Shown here piece after piece: positions 1-11,528 of a stretch of 64,000 bases of DNA (position 1 is its first letter; each line of letters opens with the position of its first letter). The notes below the pieces were generated by a model. It saw only the letters and a list, made by a program, of their open reading frames with translations, was not told the DNA's origin and searched no databases. A program made the position numbers and the translations under genes. The DNA is from Paratinospora sagittata. Taxonomy: Eukaryota; Streptophyta; Magnoliopsida; Ranunculales; Menispermaceae. The stretch spans positions 31,634,821 through 31,698,820 of the forward strand of contig CM069590.1 of NCBI GenBank assembly GCA_035771175.1, written 5' to 3'.

Positions 1-1846
1 TATGATATTAAAGAAGGTGGTTCACAACAGATAGTTCTGCATTATGAACGGTTGAAATGTTGGTGGGTCAAGTATTTTGTGTGATATAGTTATCTAAGTT
101 CAAGTATTTGCAGCAGGAAAGGAGAAATTGTCTGATTAGAGACTTGTTCATCAAAGAGGCCTATCTTTTCGGCCCACCGTTGGATTGAGCTGATGTTTGG
201 ACAGAAGGTTTGACTCTTATTATACTTCAATCGGTACGGTTGATTTTATGATTTCATATATCTGTTGGTAGATTGATACATCTGAACAAAATATTAAATG
301 AAAACTTTGTACGGTTGTTTGTAGAAGACTTAAATTTAGAATATGAACTTAGACCTTTCCAAATAGCTTGCATGTCAACTATGTTGACCTAGTTGCCATT
401 GTTTATGAACCCATGATGCAAAATCAGTGATATACATGGCTAAACATGGTGACCTAGTGTAAATAGGCAATATGACCTAAGTATGAAAATTTTCATATTT
501 TAGGGCTTTTGATGCTTTTGGCCTAGAATCATTGAATTGATGCAATTTATGTCTAATTAAGCATGATTAAGGTTGATTATGCTACTTATTTGGTGGTTGT
601 GACCATATCATGGGTTAGGCCTACTTGTGATTAAATGACCCAATTTGGGCATGTTTATGCCCAAGGAATTGAAAATCAGTATTTTTGATTAATTGAATGG
701 TTTATGAATGAGAACTATGTATTAGAGGCCTAAGTCATGTGATTTGAGTTGAATGATGGGATTAGATGGGATTTAGGCCTATTGTCTATATGTGGGCTGA
801 TTTAGGGTTGATGTGTAATGTCTATGTGAATGAGCATAGAAATTGATGTATGGTAGGATATTGATGAATGTTTCAAGATCTTGATTGGGTTGATTCGGTT
901 TGGTGGTCATGTGTTGTTAGATACTCTCGCGAGGCTTGGTTGTGAGTAGACTTTATTTATGATTATATCTTTTATGTCATCATATCACTTATATATATTG
1001 TATGTTGAAAGCATGAATGTGTCATAATGTTTTGAATGATGCATTGATTTGAGAAAACCTTATGACTTTGGTTGGGCCCATCTATCTGGCTAATAGGGGG
1101 ACTTAACCTTGTCATAGGAGGGTTTTAAAAAGGAAATATTTGGGGATCAGACGGTACGGTGAAATAGACGTGCACTAGTAACCCCAATGCATGTGGAATG
1201 TGGATCCAAATTGATAAGCTTTTACTTGCATCGAACTTATTGTAAATGCTTGATATCTATATGTTATGAGCTTTTAATCATGCTACACATTGACATGCAT
1301 ACATGATATTTATTGACGAGTATTGATAGCATATTTGAATTCTATTCACTCGGCACCGTTGGCTCACCCTCATTTTCCTCTTTCAGGTCCTTCTGTCCCG
1401 AATAAAGGCAAAGGAGTAGTCATATCTTGAGGCCCTTGCCGGCGAGAGGCATTTTGATTTAGTATAGGTGTAATTATAACACTTACCACATTGTAGTATG
1501 GGTGAGTTGGGACTTGTTAGATAGACCATGTGGGCATATGAAGGTTTTTTGTACCCATAGTTTGGGACTTTATGTCTATGTCAATCTTGATGGACTGTAG
1601 GGATTATGACGATTTTATTTATGGTTCATTTTTATGGAGTATCTCTTGTTTTGGATGATTAATACAGTTGGTAGTTTTGTTTAGTACCTGTTTATATTAT
1701 GTCGTTGTTTGGGATAAGGCTCGTAGGGTCTCAACCACCTCACGAGGGTTGAGGACTGGTTTGAGATGCCTACGCAGGGCGTCCCGCCCAGGCATTCCGC
1801 ACGCCATTCCAGGGGGGTTGGTGGTCTGGGGTGCGGGGTCGCCACA
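1..1846 (+). repeat. Tekay-D family LTR, 3' portion (runs in from left edge)
   Basis: The sequence runs parallel to the D1 LTRs (about 41870-43663 and 49650-51482) almost to its last base and ends in the same GTCGCCACA terminus at 1846. No primer-binding site follows; instead decayed Tekay integrase sequence starts at once, so this is the right edge of a 3' LTR or solo LTR that landed in another Tekay pol region. The 5' part lies outside the window. It keeps a stretch near 1031-1070 that the 5' LTR of D1 has lost. Confidence 0.85.
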
Positions 1847-2554
1847 CAATTTGTCATCGGAATATATTATAACTTGGCAACCATTCACTTCTGGTTTGCA
1901 CCCAACAACAATCATAACTATATGGCTAGTATTGGTATGACACCCTTTGAGGCTTTGTATGGTCAACCTTGTAGATCTCTAGCTTGCTGGTTTGAGGTTG
2001 GAGAGTCACAGTTATTATGGATCACACAGAAAAGATTAAGCAGATCAGGCAGAGATTAAAGACAACCCAAAATCGTCAAAAAAGTTATTTTGACAAGAGG
2101 CATAGACCACTAGAGTTTTCAGTGGGAGACCACGTTCTGTTGAAGGTTCTTCCAATGAAAGGTCAAATGAGATTTGGGGTTAGAGGAAAGCTCGCACCGC
2201 GATTTTTTGGACCATTTAAGATCCTTGAGAAGATAGGTTCGTTAGCTTACCAACTTGTTCTACCATCACAGTTGGTTGGTGTCCATTTTCATGTTTCTAT
2301 GTTGATGAAATACCATACAGACCCGACTCAGTATCCAAAATCGTACGATATTTTACATGTAACACAATTACAAGTTGGGGATAACACAACATATCCTGAA
2401 AAGCCAATTCAGATTGTAGCCAGACGAGTTCAGAAACTCAGGAATAAACATATTCCACTGGTTAGAATCAAATGGAAATTTCATGACAATGAAGAGTAAA
2501 CTTGGGAGCGAGAGGATCAAATGCGGGAGCTACTTCCAAATTTATTCGCCACTT
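1847..2554 (+). pseudogene. Tekay-type pol 3' end: integrase C-terminus and chromodomain-like tail (element E1)
   Basis: From about 1895 the translation follows the integrase end (a region with FEALYGQPCRS), then the linker EKIKQIRQRLK, the GPY/F-type block (VGDHVLLKV, GKLAPRFFGPFKI, HVSMLMKY) and the chromodomain-like tail PIQIVARRVQKLRN to TWEREDQ. The best open stretch is 2017-2499. A frameshift lies near 2017 and a TAA at 2497-2499 interrupts the tail just before TWERED. The protein would tether the integration complex to chromatin in an intact chromovirus. The catalytic integrase core, RNase H and RT are missing because the Tekay-D LTR ending at 1846 cuts the element. E2 at 9591-11528 is the closest relative in the window. 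Confidence 0.8.
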
Positions 2555-2596
2555 GAGGTATTTTTCTTGATTTAAATTTCGAGGACAAAATCCCTT

Positions 2597-2609
2597 AAGT
2601 TGGGGAGAT
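2597..2609 (+). other. Polypurine tract of element E1
   Basis: A purine-rich AAGTTGGGGAGAT run stands directly before the LTR start TGTAACACC, the same arrangement as in E2 (11515-11528). Confidence 0.6.
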
Positions 2610-3562
2610 TGTAACACCTTGTATGTACAATTCAAACTTGTACGTTGACAAATACCTATTGTCAGGCTTATTTGTATGCGTATATGTATGTACATGACCT
2701 TAAAATAGAGAAAAATACAAGTATTGTAGGGCTATTGGTACTTTAGGAGGCTAGTTGTATCATAAAATGCCTAACACTTAGTGAAAATTTCAGATTTAAG
2801 TAAAGGAGCGCGCTCCCTATGGGGAGAAGCGTGCTCCTATGGCAAACCTGAGAGATGAATTTCAGGAAAGTTCAAAGAAGCGTGCTCCTGGCAAAGGAGT
2901 AGTGTGCTCTTCATGGGAATTCCCAAAATTTTTGTTTCTGGGCAGGCAAGATGCGCGCTCCTTGATGGGCCAGATAGTTTTTTTTTGTAAAGTCGGTGTG
3001 GCGGTTTGCATGCATTTTAACGCCACAACTCGATCTTTTTGGCTCATTTGCACCACACGGAGCCGGAGAAAACCAGAGAAAAGAATGAGGAAGAAGAAGA
3101 AAGAGCTAGGGTAGCCCAAATTCAAGGTAAGGAATGCCCCAATTAAGCTAAAAACTCCATTTTTGAATTCCTCTCATGAAGTTGTTCAACGTAAGTCAGA
3201 CTTGCATGTTTTCCATGGCTAGATAGAAAGCTTGGAAAATAGGGTTTCAGCTAGAAATTGATTGAAATGCTGGAGAAAACCTTGGGTTTGTGATTTATTA
3301 TTGATTTGTGAGTTGATTGATGGTTAAATTATAGATTTTCCATGGCTGAACATGTAGTTTCTTCAACCTAGTTGTGCTGGAACAATTATGGGTTTGAGAA
3401 CATGTTCAATGATAAATAGTTGTGTTTTTTATGTAATTATGATTGGAAAGTGACTATGGATTATTGGCAATGTTGACTTGCAGAGATTTGTATATGAAAT
3501 TGATGAATTGAGATAATGGACAACAAGACAATTGAGGTGTTTGTGCTATAAATTGGACTAGT
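2610..3562 (+). repeat. 3' LTR fragment of element E1
   Basis: Begins TGTAACACC right after a polypurine tract and is cut at 3562 by a minus-strand Copia LTR. It contains repeated short GC-rich motifs (GCGCGCTCC and variants) at about 2806-2960 in an AT-rich background. The far end of the LTR is not present. Open frames inside it look accidental. Confidence 0.65.
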
Positions 3563-4742
3563 TGTTGGCTCAGATATGTCTGAGAGGGAGGTGAATTGGA
3601 CACTTAGCAGATTTTAATCTTTTCTTAAAAATGTGTGGATTAATGAAAGCAGATTAAACAAAGTATAGCAAATAGATACAGTAAAGGTAAAAGAGACAAT
3701 GCAATAAGGATTTATAGTGGTTCGGCCTCGCCTACATCCACAACCTACCCTCCTCCGTTAGGATTTGTTCAAACTCCACTATGGACCTTCTTACGGGTGA
3801 AAATCAAACTGGTACACTTTCTCAACTTACAGGTGGTGAACTACCCTTTCTCAGCTTACAGGTGTGAGAATACCGTTTCTCAACTTACGGGTGTGAGAGG
3901 ACAGTTTCTCAACTTCTGGGTGTGAGAGGACCGTTTCTCAACTTCCGGGTGTGAGAGGACAGTTTTAACTTTGAACAACACTTGCTCTTGCCCAGTGACT
4001 AACCAGTCACTGCAATTTGAATACATCGTAAGATATGATTCCCTTTACTCAGAATCAAAGTGATACTTACAAAGCTTTGGATTGAACCTTCTGTTGCACA
4101 GATTCAAAAAATATGTATGATGAAGTTTGGCTGAAAAATAGGTTCAAAGAGCTTTTGTCTTCCTCAATGGATTTTAAAAATGATGAAGAAGAAGATCAAT
4201 CAATCCAGAAGACTTGATGTTTTTCTTTCAAAATGATTGCAAGTTCAAGCACGATTGAAAGACGACTAACTTTAAAATAGTTATTTGCACAAGTGAAAAC
4301 TATTAATACGTTTTCTAATAAATACCAGTTTTCGTATTGATTCGTGGTTTTTCTACACGAAGGCAACATGTGTATATAAAAATAATAGAGGCGCAATGGA
4401 CTTGATGAATTTTGGTGCTCTAGGTTATTTCAAATACAACGTCTACATTCTTTCCTGAAATGGATCAATTCAGCTCTGTGCATATTACTGCGATAGCACC
4501 TGAATCATCTGATCATTCACAAAAAAGGAATGTTTTGACAAAGTATTAGAACGTTCAAAAAGTTTTTGTACGGTTCGAAAAAGTTTTCGTATGGTTCCAA
4601 AAAAGCTAAAAGAAATAGTGTCAGTGTCAGAACAGTAACATTGTTGAATTAGCGTCCTGACGCTTAATATCAACATTGTTGAAACATAAGCGTCCTGCTG
4701 AACGGTGAAGTGAGGGCGTTACTAAGACGTAAGCGTCTTGAC
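3563..4742 (-). repeat. Sirevirus-like Copia LTR fragment, minus strand
   Basis: Read on the minus strand, this matches the 3' half of the LTRs at 35424-37406 and 15425-15751: a TATA-like site, repeated CACCCGTAAGTTGAGAA units (3790-3965), the conserved GTAGG/CACTATAAATC block, and the terminal GAGCCAACA at 3563. No primer-binding site lies beyond the terminus. The 5' LTR part is lost at about 4742, where Athila gag begins. Confidence 0.8.
4373..4378 (-). promoter_or_regulatory. Putative TATA box of the minus-strand Copia LTR
   Basis: A TATATA run at the place corresponding to the TATATATA of the solo LTR at 36636-36643, with similar flanking sequence (a GCGCCTCT block upstream in both). Function is inferred from position only. 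Confidence 0.4.
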
Positions 4743-5229
4743 TTACTTTGATGATCCTAGCAACACTCAAGTAAAACCCAAGGAACAATGTAAGGCGATC
4801 ACCCTTCGGAGCGGAAAGGAAGTTGAACGGGCTGAAAAAAATAATGAGGATGAGAAGGCCACATCATCACAGTCAAGCAATATAGAGAGTAAAGTACATC
4901 ATGAGGAGCAAAAACAAGATGAACCGAAGGAAAAGCCATACCGACTGGACTCCATTACTTTTTCGAATAACCCCCTTATTTTAAAGCCTTCCTTACCTTA
5001 TCCTCAGATATTCCAAAAGAAGAGATTGGATGAGCAATTTTCCAAGTTCCTAAAGATATTTACGAAGATTCACATAAACATCCCATTTGCTGATGCTTTG
5101 GAACAAATGCCCAATTATGTCAAATTTATGAAGAATGTGATGACAAAGAAGAGAAAGTTGGAGGCCTACGAGACGGTGAAACTTACCGAGGAGTGTAGCG
5201 CGATATTACAATCCCCAAAAGCTCAATGA
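4743..5229 (+). pseudogene. Athila-type gag C-terminus to protease linker
   Basis: The open frame contains the lineage hallmark CKAITLRSGKEVE near its start, a charged linker, the LPYPQIFQKKRLDEQFSKF block and the conserved region around ALEQMPNYVKFMK. In this lineage these stretches join the nucleocapsid end of gag to the protease. The rest of gag is absent. The frame ends at 5227-5229, where a frameshift moves the protease to another frame. Confidence 0.8.
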
Positions 5230-5671
5230 TCTAGGAAGTGTTACCATCCCTTGCACTACTGGTCCTTTAAATTTTAATAAAGTTTTATGTGATTTGGGTG
5301 CAACTATTAATCTTAGGCCTGTTTCTATTTTCAAGAGATTGGGACTTGGAGAAGTGAAGCTGACCACCATATTACTTCAATTAGTGGACCGGTCAATGAC
5401 ATATCCTCGAGGAGTTATTGAAGATGTTTTAGTAAAGGTGGATAAGTTCATTTTTTCGGTGGACTTTGTGGTTTTGGATATGGAAGAAGAAGGTGACATA
5501 CCGTTGATCCTTGGGAGACCGTTCCTAGCTACCGAACGTGCATTGATAGATGTGCAACGAGGGGAACTCACCTTGAGAGTTAATGATGAAGAAGTCTTGT
5601 TTAACATCTACTCTCAAATTTCCAGCGGAGGAGAGTACATGCCATCGGATAGATGTAGTGGAAATAGTTGA
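5216..5671 (+). pseudogene. Athila-type aspartic protease (retropepsin)
   Basis: The frame runs from KLNDLGSVTIPC through the active-site strand CDLGATINL, then LGLGEVKL, and ends with the second conserved strand IPLILGRPFLATERALIDV. DLGA in place of the usual D-S/T-G is, as far as I know, the normal form in this lineage and is not counted as a mutation. The protease matures the Gag-Pol polyprotein. It is one frame off from the preceding gag segment and overlaps the start of the next open frame by a further shift. Confidence 0.8.
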
Positions 5672-6470
5672 AGAATGTGTGTCAGAAATTCATGAGGCGA
5701 CTATATCAGAGGATGCATTAGAAAGTTGTCTTGTCAACTCAGTTAGTATAAATGTGGGCGAGAATGAAGAACTTAAGCAATATGTTTTTGCTCTTGAAGC
5801 ACCACCGGTTGATTCTTCACAAGCAAACGTGGATGAGTTAGAAAAAACTACACCAAGTAAAGTGGATGAACCGACACTGAAGTTGAAACCTCTTTCCGAT
5901 CACCTTCGATATGCCTTTTTGGGTGAAAAATCTATGTACCTAGTCATCATATGTTCAGCCTTGTCTTATGTTGAGGAAGTAAAGTTATTGAGAATTCTAA
6001 GAGAGCACAAATCAGCGTTGGGATGGTCTATTTCAGATATCAAGGGTATAAGCCCCTCATTTTGCATGCATAAGATCTTAGTGGAGGACTCCTATAAGCC
6101 GTCCATTGAACATCAACGAAGGCTTAATCCAGCAATGAAAGAGGTAGTTTGAGGTGAAGTATTGAAGTGGTTGAAAGTCGTTTTCATATATGCCATATCG
6201 GATAGTCCTTGGGTGAGTTCGGTACAAGTTGTACCCAAGAAAGGTGGGATGACGGTGATCAAGAATGAAAATAATGAGTTGATTTCAACAAGAATAGTCA
6301 CGGGATAATGTGTTTGCATAGATTATAGGAAGTTGAATAAGGCCACAAGGAAGGATCATTTTCCCCTTCCTTTCATTAATCAAATGTTGGATAGATTGGC
6401 GGGTTTTTAATACTATGAGAAGACAAAGAGAATACGACTTTTTAACGGTGTATGATGGCCCTTTTTGCTA
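5583..6470 (+). pseudogene. Athila-type pol: linker and N-terminal RT fragment
   Basis: The frame holds the linker (LSDHLRYAFLGEK) and the RT N-terminus (HKSALGWSISDIKGISPSFCMHKI), a stop at about 6150, then RT pieces in shifted frames ([37 protein letters not shown], a short block near 6440 from the later RT). The central RT with the catalytic YxDD site is missing: the sequence jumps from DRLAGF to a block that normally lies tens of residues further on. This deletion alone rules out activity. Confidence 0.75.
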
Positions 6471-6471
6471 A

Positions 6472-6870
6472 TATGATTGAGGGGAGATTTGCAACTTGCT
6501 TGAGAAAGATGCACCTTTTGCTTTTGATGACCCTTGTGTGACGGCTTTTGAGTTGATAAGGAAGACATTGATCTTAGCCCCCATCATGATTGTACAGGAT
6601 TGGAAAGAACCATTTGAAATTATGTGCGATGCTAGCGACCGAGAAAGAATTATTAGCGGTTGTATTTTCATGCGACAAGTTTCAATCTTATATCATTGGG
6701 TCAAAGGTCATTGTGTATTCGTTACTTGTTTGAGAAGAAGGATGCCAAGCCTAGGTTGATTCGATGGATTCTTTTGTTGCAAGAACTTGATCTGGAGATC
6801 AAAGATAAGAAAGGAAGTGAGCATGTTGCAGCCGACCATTTTTCCCGGTTGCAATATGAGGTTGAGGATG
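6472..6870 (+). pseudogene. Athila-type RT connection and RNase H remnants
   Basis: After another deletion (about 6480) the frame continues with LLEKDAPFAFDDPCVTAFELIRK and IMCDASD, the entry to RNase H, and, after a shift at about 6650, with [15 protein letters not shown] and [15 protein letters not shown], the RNase H end. The middle of RNase H is disordered. RNase H removes the RNA strand of the hybrid during reverse transcription. Confidence 0.7.
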
Positions 6871-7870
6871 CTTGCTTACCAATTTTGGAAACTTTTCCTG
6901 ATGAAACACTATATGGTGTAGGCGTGAAAGTGCCATGGTATGCTGATTTTGTAAATTTCTTAGCATGTGGAATATTGTCGGATCTCTCTTATGCAAAGAA
7001 AAAGAAGTTTCTACACGATGTCAAGTCTTACATGTGGGATGAGCCACTACTCTTCAAGAGATGCAATGATCAATTGATTCGGCGTTGTGTACCGGGGGAA
7101 GACATCCACGCCATTCTTCATGAGTGCCATTCCTCCCATTATGGCTGTAATTTTGGACCCACAAGAACGGCAGCTAAGGTCTTGCAAAGTGAATTTTACT
7201 AGCCCACCTTATTCCAAGATAGCTGCACCTTTGTGAAGACATGTGATAGGTGCCAACGTCTTGGCAACATTTCGAGGTGTCATGAATTACCTTTGACTAA
7301 CATATTGGAGGTTAAGCTCTTTGATGTATGGGATATAGATTTTATGCGACCTTTTCCCTCCTCTTTCGGCAAGATATACATACTTTTGGCGGTGGACTAT
7401 GTGTCCAAGTGGGTTGAAGCCATAGCTACAAAAATGAATGATGACAATGTAGTGTTGAAGTTCTTACACAAGCATATTTTTACAAGATTCAACGCTCCTC
7501 AGGTTATCATTAGTGATGAGAGCACTCATTTTTGTAACAAGTCATTGAATGCTCTCCTTGCCAAGTACGGGGTGAAACATAAGGTCGCACTTGCATATCA
7601 CCCGCAAACGAATGGCCAAGCCGAAATAAGCAATCGAGAAGTCAAGCAAATCTTGGAGAAGACGGTAAATGTTAATAGGAAAGATTGGGCGCATACCAGA
7701 TTGCATTGAAGACACCTATTGGGATGTCTCCGTACCGGCTTGTGTTTGGGAAGTCATGTCACCTACCTGTAGAGTTCGAGCATAAAGCTTATTAGGCGGT
7801 TAAGAAATTGAACTATGACTTGAAGGCTTCCGAAAATCAAAAATTGCTCCAGCTCATGGAAATGCAAGAG
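6871..7870 (+). pseudogene. Athila-type integrase
   Basis: Contains the zinc-binding region ([10 protein letters not shown], then [10 protein letters not shown] after a TAG at 7201), the core with the first Asp in WDIDFMRPF, the second in IISDESTHF and the Glu in [14 protein letters not shown], spaced as in DD35E integrases. The core frame 7233-7709 ends in a frameshift at about 7700; the sequence continues in another frame with a [21 protein letters not shown] block to about 7870. All three catalytic acids are still there. The relative at 52678-53319 is cleaner and aligns over the whole core. Confidence 0.85.
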
Positions 7871-8160
7871 TTTTGAAACGATGTTTATGAAAATGCCAAG
7901 ATCTACAATGAGCGAACGAAGAAATGGTATGAGAAGTACATTGTGAAGAAAGACTTCGAACCGGGGCAACAAGTTCACTTATTCAATTCTAGGCTAAAGT
8001 TGTTTTCGGGCAACCTTAAATCTAGATGGAGTGGACCGTTTACTATTGCTAAAGTTTTTCCTTAGGTGCGGTAGAGCTACAAAGTGGAGATGGCTCGTGT
8101 TTTCGAGTAAATGATCAACGGTTGAAACATTATTTTAGCCAAATGAGGAACACATCACAC
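7871..8160 (+). pseudogene. Athila-type integrase C-terminal tail
   Basis: Frames here match the tail of the 53320-53616 copy: a basic block, [21 protein letters not shown], and the NDQRLKHYF end. Several indels break it. It would be the DNA-binding tail of integrase. No chromodomain is seen, as expected outside the chromoviruses. Confidence 0.65.
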
Positions 8161-8544
8161 TTGGGGGACCATGAAGCGGCATTATGAAGTAAAGTCGGGC
8201 TGGCAACTCTAAACCAAGCACCGGATGGGAGGCAAACCATCAGTTTATGCTTTATTTATTTATTCATTTATTTATTTTTAGTCATTGTAGTATAAGCTTT
8301 GACTTCGTACCTTGAAAGATTTTTCTTCCTTACCCTTTTTAGGTTTTAAAGCAAGTTTGGGGGTCGTTTTGGAGCATTTTGGAGAGACGAATGATGTGCA
8401 TCATGTGCCATCTTCAGCCATACCCATTTGTCAGGGGTTTTTTTTTAAACTCTTTTATCTCCTTTCTGGCTCTGTTTTTCGTACTACTTCTTTGATAATT
8501 TTGTTTGCATTGAGGACAATGCTTGCTTTAAATTTGGGGGAATA
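8161..8544 (+). other. 3' untranslated region and polypurine tract of element A
   Basis: The start matches the sequence after the integrase in the second Athila element (53610-53690). The post-pol ORF found there at 54693-55538 is absent here. The segment ends with GAGGACAATGCTTGCTTTA and the purine tract AATTTGGGGGAA at about 8531-8542, matching 55625-55661 and, inverted, 15007-15045. The 77-aa open frame 8312-8545 is low-complexity and is not called. Confidence 0.6.
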
Positions 8545-9590
8545 GTTTTGAATTTTTGTCATGGTATGTTAGTTGAGTATGCATTAGTTTAAGCTAGGTG
8601 GTCACAATGTCTTACAATTTTAGACTTATGTATGAGGGTCAATGACAAGAGAACACCTTAGAGATATGACACGAAAAGATAATGTAGAGAGTTACCTATA
8701 TGTATGTGTGCTTAATCCAATTTTTGCTGAGAATTGTTGGAGTGACTTATTTGTACATGGTTTTTATCATTAGATTAAGGTTGTTTGAAATGGACCTTTG
8801 CTTGGTAAGTCATATCTTAGATCTCTAGGGATTCTAGAACAAGTTTGATCACCACTCGAGGCGAAATCCTAGAAAACACACTATGAGGAAAATGATTTAG
8901 GCCATGTTTGGAAAAGCTTGAACTAAATAGCCTCCCTATTCTCTATTATATCCATAGGTCCTATTTTCAGCTGAATATCTCTTTCTTTGTTACGTATGCA
9001 TCATGAATTTTGAGCTTGTCATGTTTAAATTCCCTATTTTTCAACCTAAACACCTTGTACACTTTGATCATGTTGGAGTGTTATTATTTGGAAGAAAGAA
9101 CAATGGGGAATGAAAAAGATGAAAAAAGGGTGATAAACAAGAAATTTTTAGTAAGTTTGCTTATGAATTATATTGAAAGAAAGAAAAACAAAAAGAAAAT
9201 AAGATGAAAAAGAAAAGAAAAGGGTGTTACATCTATGTGTGAAAAGAAGCAAGTTTGGTGGTGTGGCATTTAATAAAAGAAAAGTGAATGATGATAAAAC
9301 GCAAACAAAAAAATGAGAATATTTGAGAGATATATGTGTTGAAAAGAAGTTTTTGGTTCTAAATGTAATGGTGTGGATGTTTGTAATTGATCAATGTGTT
9401 TAGGGTGTTTTGAGCTAAATTTTTTTGATTTTTCCCTACCTTTGAACCGTGGCCATACATTAAAACCTATGAAAGACCTACTGATTTTGAATGGTGTGTG
9501 ATCTAGAATAGTGGAGAGTGGTGTGAAGGATTTGCCTATGGAGTTCCAACCTAAATTATATAGTTTTAGATCCTACACTTAACACTTTCT
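8545..9590 (+). repeat. 3' LTR fragment of Athila-type element A
   Basis: Matches the 14522-15006 minus-strand LTR piece (for example ACAAGTTTGATCACCACTCG at about 8853) and, more loosely, the LTR from 55662. The exact LTR start is not clear because no TG dinucleotide stands at the polypurine tract. It ends where Tekay RNase H begins. Confidence 0.65.
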
Positions 9591-9913
9591 TGCACTTGTT
9601 CATGACTTACAAGATTAAGGTGCATGAGCACAACTACCCTGTGCATGATTTGGAGCTGGCCGCTATTGTATTTGCACTGAAGCTATGGAGGCACTACCTT
9701 TATGGTGAGAGGCTCACTTTGTTTTCTAATGACAAGAGTTTGAAGTACCTCTTTGATCAGAAAGAGCTGAATATGTGAGAGAGAAGAAGGCTCGAGTTAC
9801 TAAAGGATTATGATTTCTCTTTGGAATATCATCATGGCAAAGCCAATGTTGTGGCTGATGCTTTGAGCCGTAGGCGAGCAGGGACTCAGGTGGTTGCTTT
9901 TTAGATGGCCTAG
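9591..9913 (+). pseudogene. Tekay RNase H, C-terminal part (E2)
   Basis: Starts abruptly in the RNase H domain (HDLELAAIVFALKLWRHYLYG, with the catalytic Glu), then SNDKSLKYLFDQKELNM, a TGA at 9776-9778, and the frame continues with [15 protein letters not shown]. The usual catalytic site YSDHKSL reads SNDKSL here; the Asp is retained. TAG codons stand at 9902 and 9911. The same domain is fully present in D1 at 46571-46990. Confidence 0.8.
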
Positions 9914-9934
9914 CAGTGGCATTTACTTGAGAGA

Positions 9935-10920
9935 GTGACTATGATGAGTATACTCTCGAACGCACCACTTACTGAGATATGTGCTCAGATGCTCATGCAG
10001 CTTGCAGATGCCCATATTTCGCGAGTTAGATATTTACAGGAACATTGTCCAGATTATCACATGTACCGTGGATACGCAGACAGTGTTGACCAGGCCGATT
10101 GGCAGATTGGTCCAGATGATGTCTTGCGGTTTAGAGGGAGACTATAGATCCCATATGATGTTGATTTGCGTGTTGAGATACTTCCAGAGGCTCACAGGTC
10201 TCAGTATACTGTTCATCCAGGGGCTACCAAGATGTACCATGATATGAAGAGATCTGTATGGTGGCATGGGATGAAAAAGAATATTGCTGAGTACGTGCAC
10301 AGATGTGAGGTGTGCTAGCAGGTTAAGGCTAAACATTGGAAGCTTGGAGGTCAGATGCAACCATTGCCCATACCCGAGTGGAAATGGGAACACATCACGA
10401 TGGATTTCGTCATTGGATTGCCGTGGTCTCAGGGCAGATTTGATGCCATTTGGGTTGTGGTCGATAGATTGACCAAGAGTGCACACTTCCTTCCTATGAG
10501 CGCCAGAGACTCTGTGGATTGACTGAGCAGATTATATGTGAGAGAGATCGTGAGATTGCATGGAGTGCCCTTGTCTATCGTGTTGGATCGAGATCCACGA
10601 TTTACATCGAGGTTTTACCAGGCCTTGCAGACTCGATTTGGGACCCGCCTTCGACTCAATAAAACATTTCATCCACAGACAGATGGTCAGTCCAAGAGAG
10701 TGATTCAGATGCTGGAGGATATGGTTAGGTCTTGCCTTTTAAAGTTCGGTGGTGGTTGGAGTGAGCATTTGCTCTTGTGTGAATTTGCTTACAACAACAG
10801 TTATCAGGCTAACATTGGTATGGCACCGTATGAGGCTTTGTATGGAAGACCCTGTAGATCTCCAGCTTGTCGGTACGAGGCGGGTGATACTCAGTTATGG
10901 GACCCTGATGCAGTTGTTTA
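9935..10920 (+). pseudogene. Tekay integrase (E2), catalytic Glu replaced
   Basis: Reads through the linker (DDVLRFRGRL), the H-H-C-C zinc finger (HRSQYTVHPG to CEVC), the first core Asp in ITMDFVIGL, the second in LDRDPRFTS and the region QTDGQSKRVIQMLED. The residue at the catalytic Glu place is Lys (AAG); D1 keeps Glu in QFERLIS. Stops at 10145, 10316, near 10518 and at 10918 break the frame. Even without the stops the enzyme should be inactive. Open parts are 9935-10147 and 10538-10921. Confidence 0.8.
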
Positions 10921-11443
10921 GCAGACTGAGAAAGTCAAGCTGATTCGACAGAGGCTGAGGTCAGCTCAGGACAGGCAAAAAAATTATTATGATAACCGGC
11001 ATCGGCCGTTAGAGTTTGTAGTGGGAGATCTAGTTTTGCTTAAGGTCTCGCCACTCAAAGGTCAGATGAGGTTCAGTATCAGTGGGAAACTTGCCCCTAG
11101 GTTTATTGGGCCATTCCGGATTGTTGAGAGGATTGGACCAGTAGCGTACAGGTTGGCTCTACCTTCTCAGCTCGAGGGTGTTCATGATGTATTCCACGTA
11201 TCGATGCTGATTAAGTTTAATGAGGATCCATTGAAGGAGTCTTATCCCGATCCAGCTCATGTGCTTGATGTGAGTCATCTGCAAGTTGGGGAGGATTCGA
11301 CTTATGAGGAGTTGCCTATTCAGATTGTGGCTCGTACGGCTCAGAAATTGAGAAATAAGGAAATCTCGCTTGTGCGAGTCAGATGGCAATTCCACGATAA
11401 TGAAGAGCAAACCTGGGAGCACGAGGACCAAATAAGGGAGTAG
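10921..11443 (+). pseudogene. Tekay integrase C-terminus with chromodomain-like tail (E2)
   Basis: Linker [22 protein letters not shown]-type block ([28 protein letters not shown]), HVSMLIKF, then the chromodomain-like tail [15 protein letters not shown] to WRF-type aromatic and TWEHEDQ. The frame 11021-11443 is open to a natural-looking TAG. In chromoviruses this tail is thought to direct integration to heterochromatin, which fits the setting. Confidence 0.8.
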
Positions 11444-11514
11444 TTCCCCGACCACTTTACCTACTGAGGTTAGTTCTCTTGCTTTTATTTTTTTTTGAGG
11501 ACAAAAATATTCCT

Positions 11515-11528
11515 AAGTTGGGGAGAGT
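11515..11528 (+). other. Polypurine tract of E2
   Basis: AAGTTGGGGAGAGT directly precedes the LTR start TGTAGCACC; same layout as E1 at 2597-2609. Confidence 0.65.

Larger units (their letters stand above)
4743..9590 (+). mobile_element. Athila/Tat-type Ty3-Gypsy element A, internally deleted
   Basis: Order of remnants: end of gag, aspartic protease, fragments of RT, end of RNase H, integrase, a 3' untranslated region, polypurine tract and part of the 3' LTR. The 5' LTR, PBS and most of gag are missing at the left, where a Copia LTR fragment abuts. The post-pol ORF seen in the relative at 52649-59274 is also missing. The LTR is cut at about 9590 by Tekay E2. Many stops and frameshifts show that it is dead. 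Confidence 0.85.

Noticed and set aside
2839..3114. 91-aa frame in the E1 LTR
   Set aside because: Lies wholly inside an LTR, overlaps a GC-rich repeat cluster and has a Lys/Arg-rich low-complexity end; no homology recognised.
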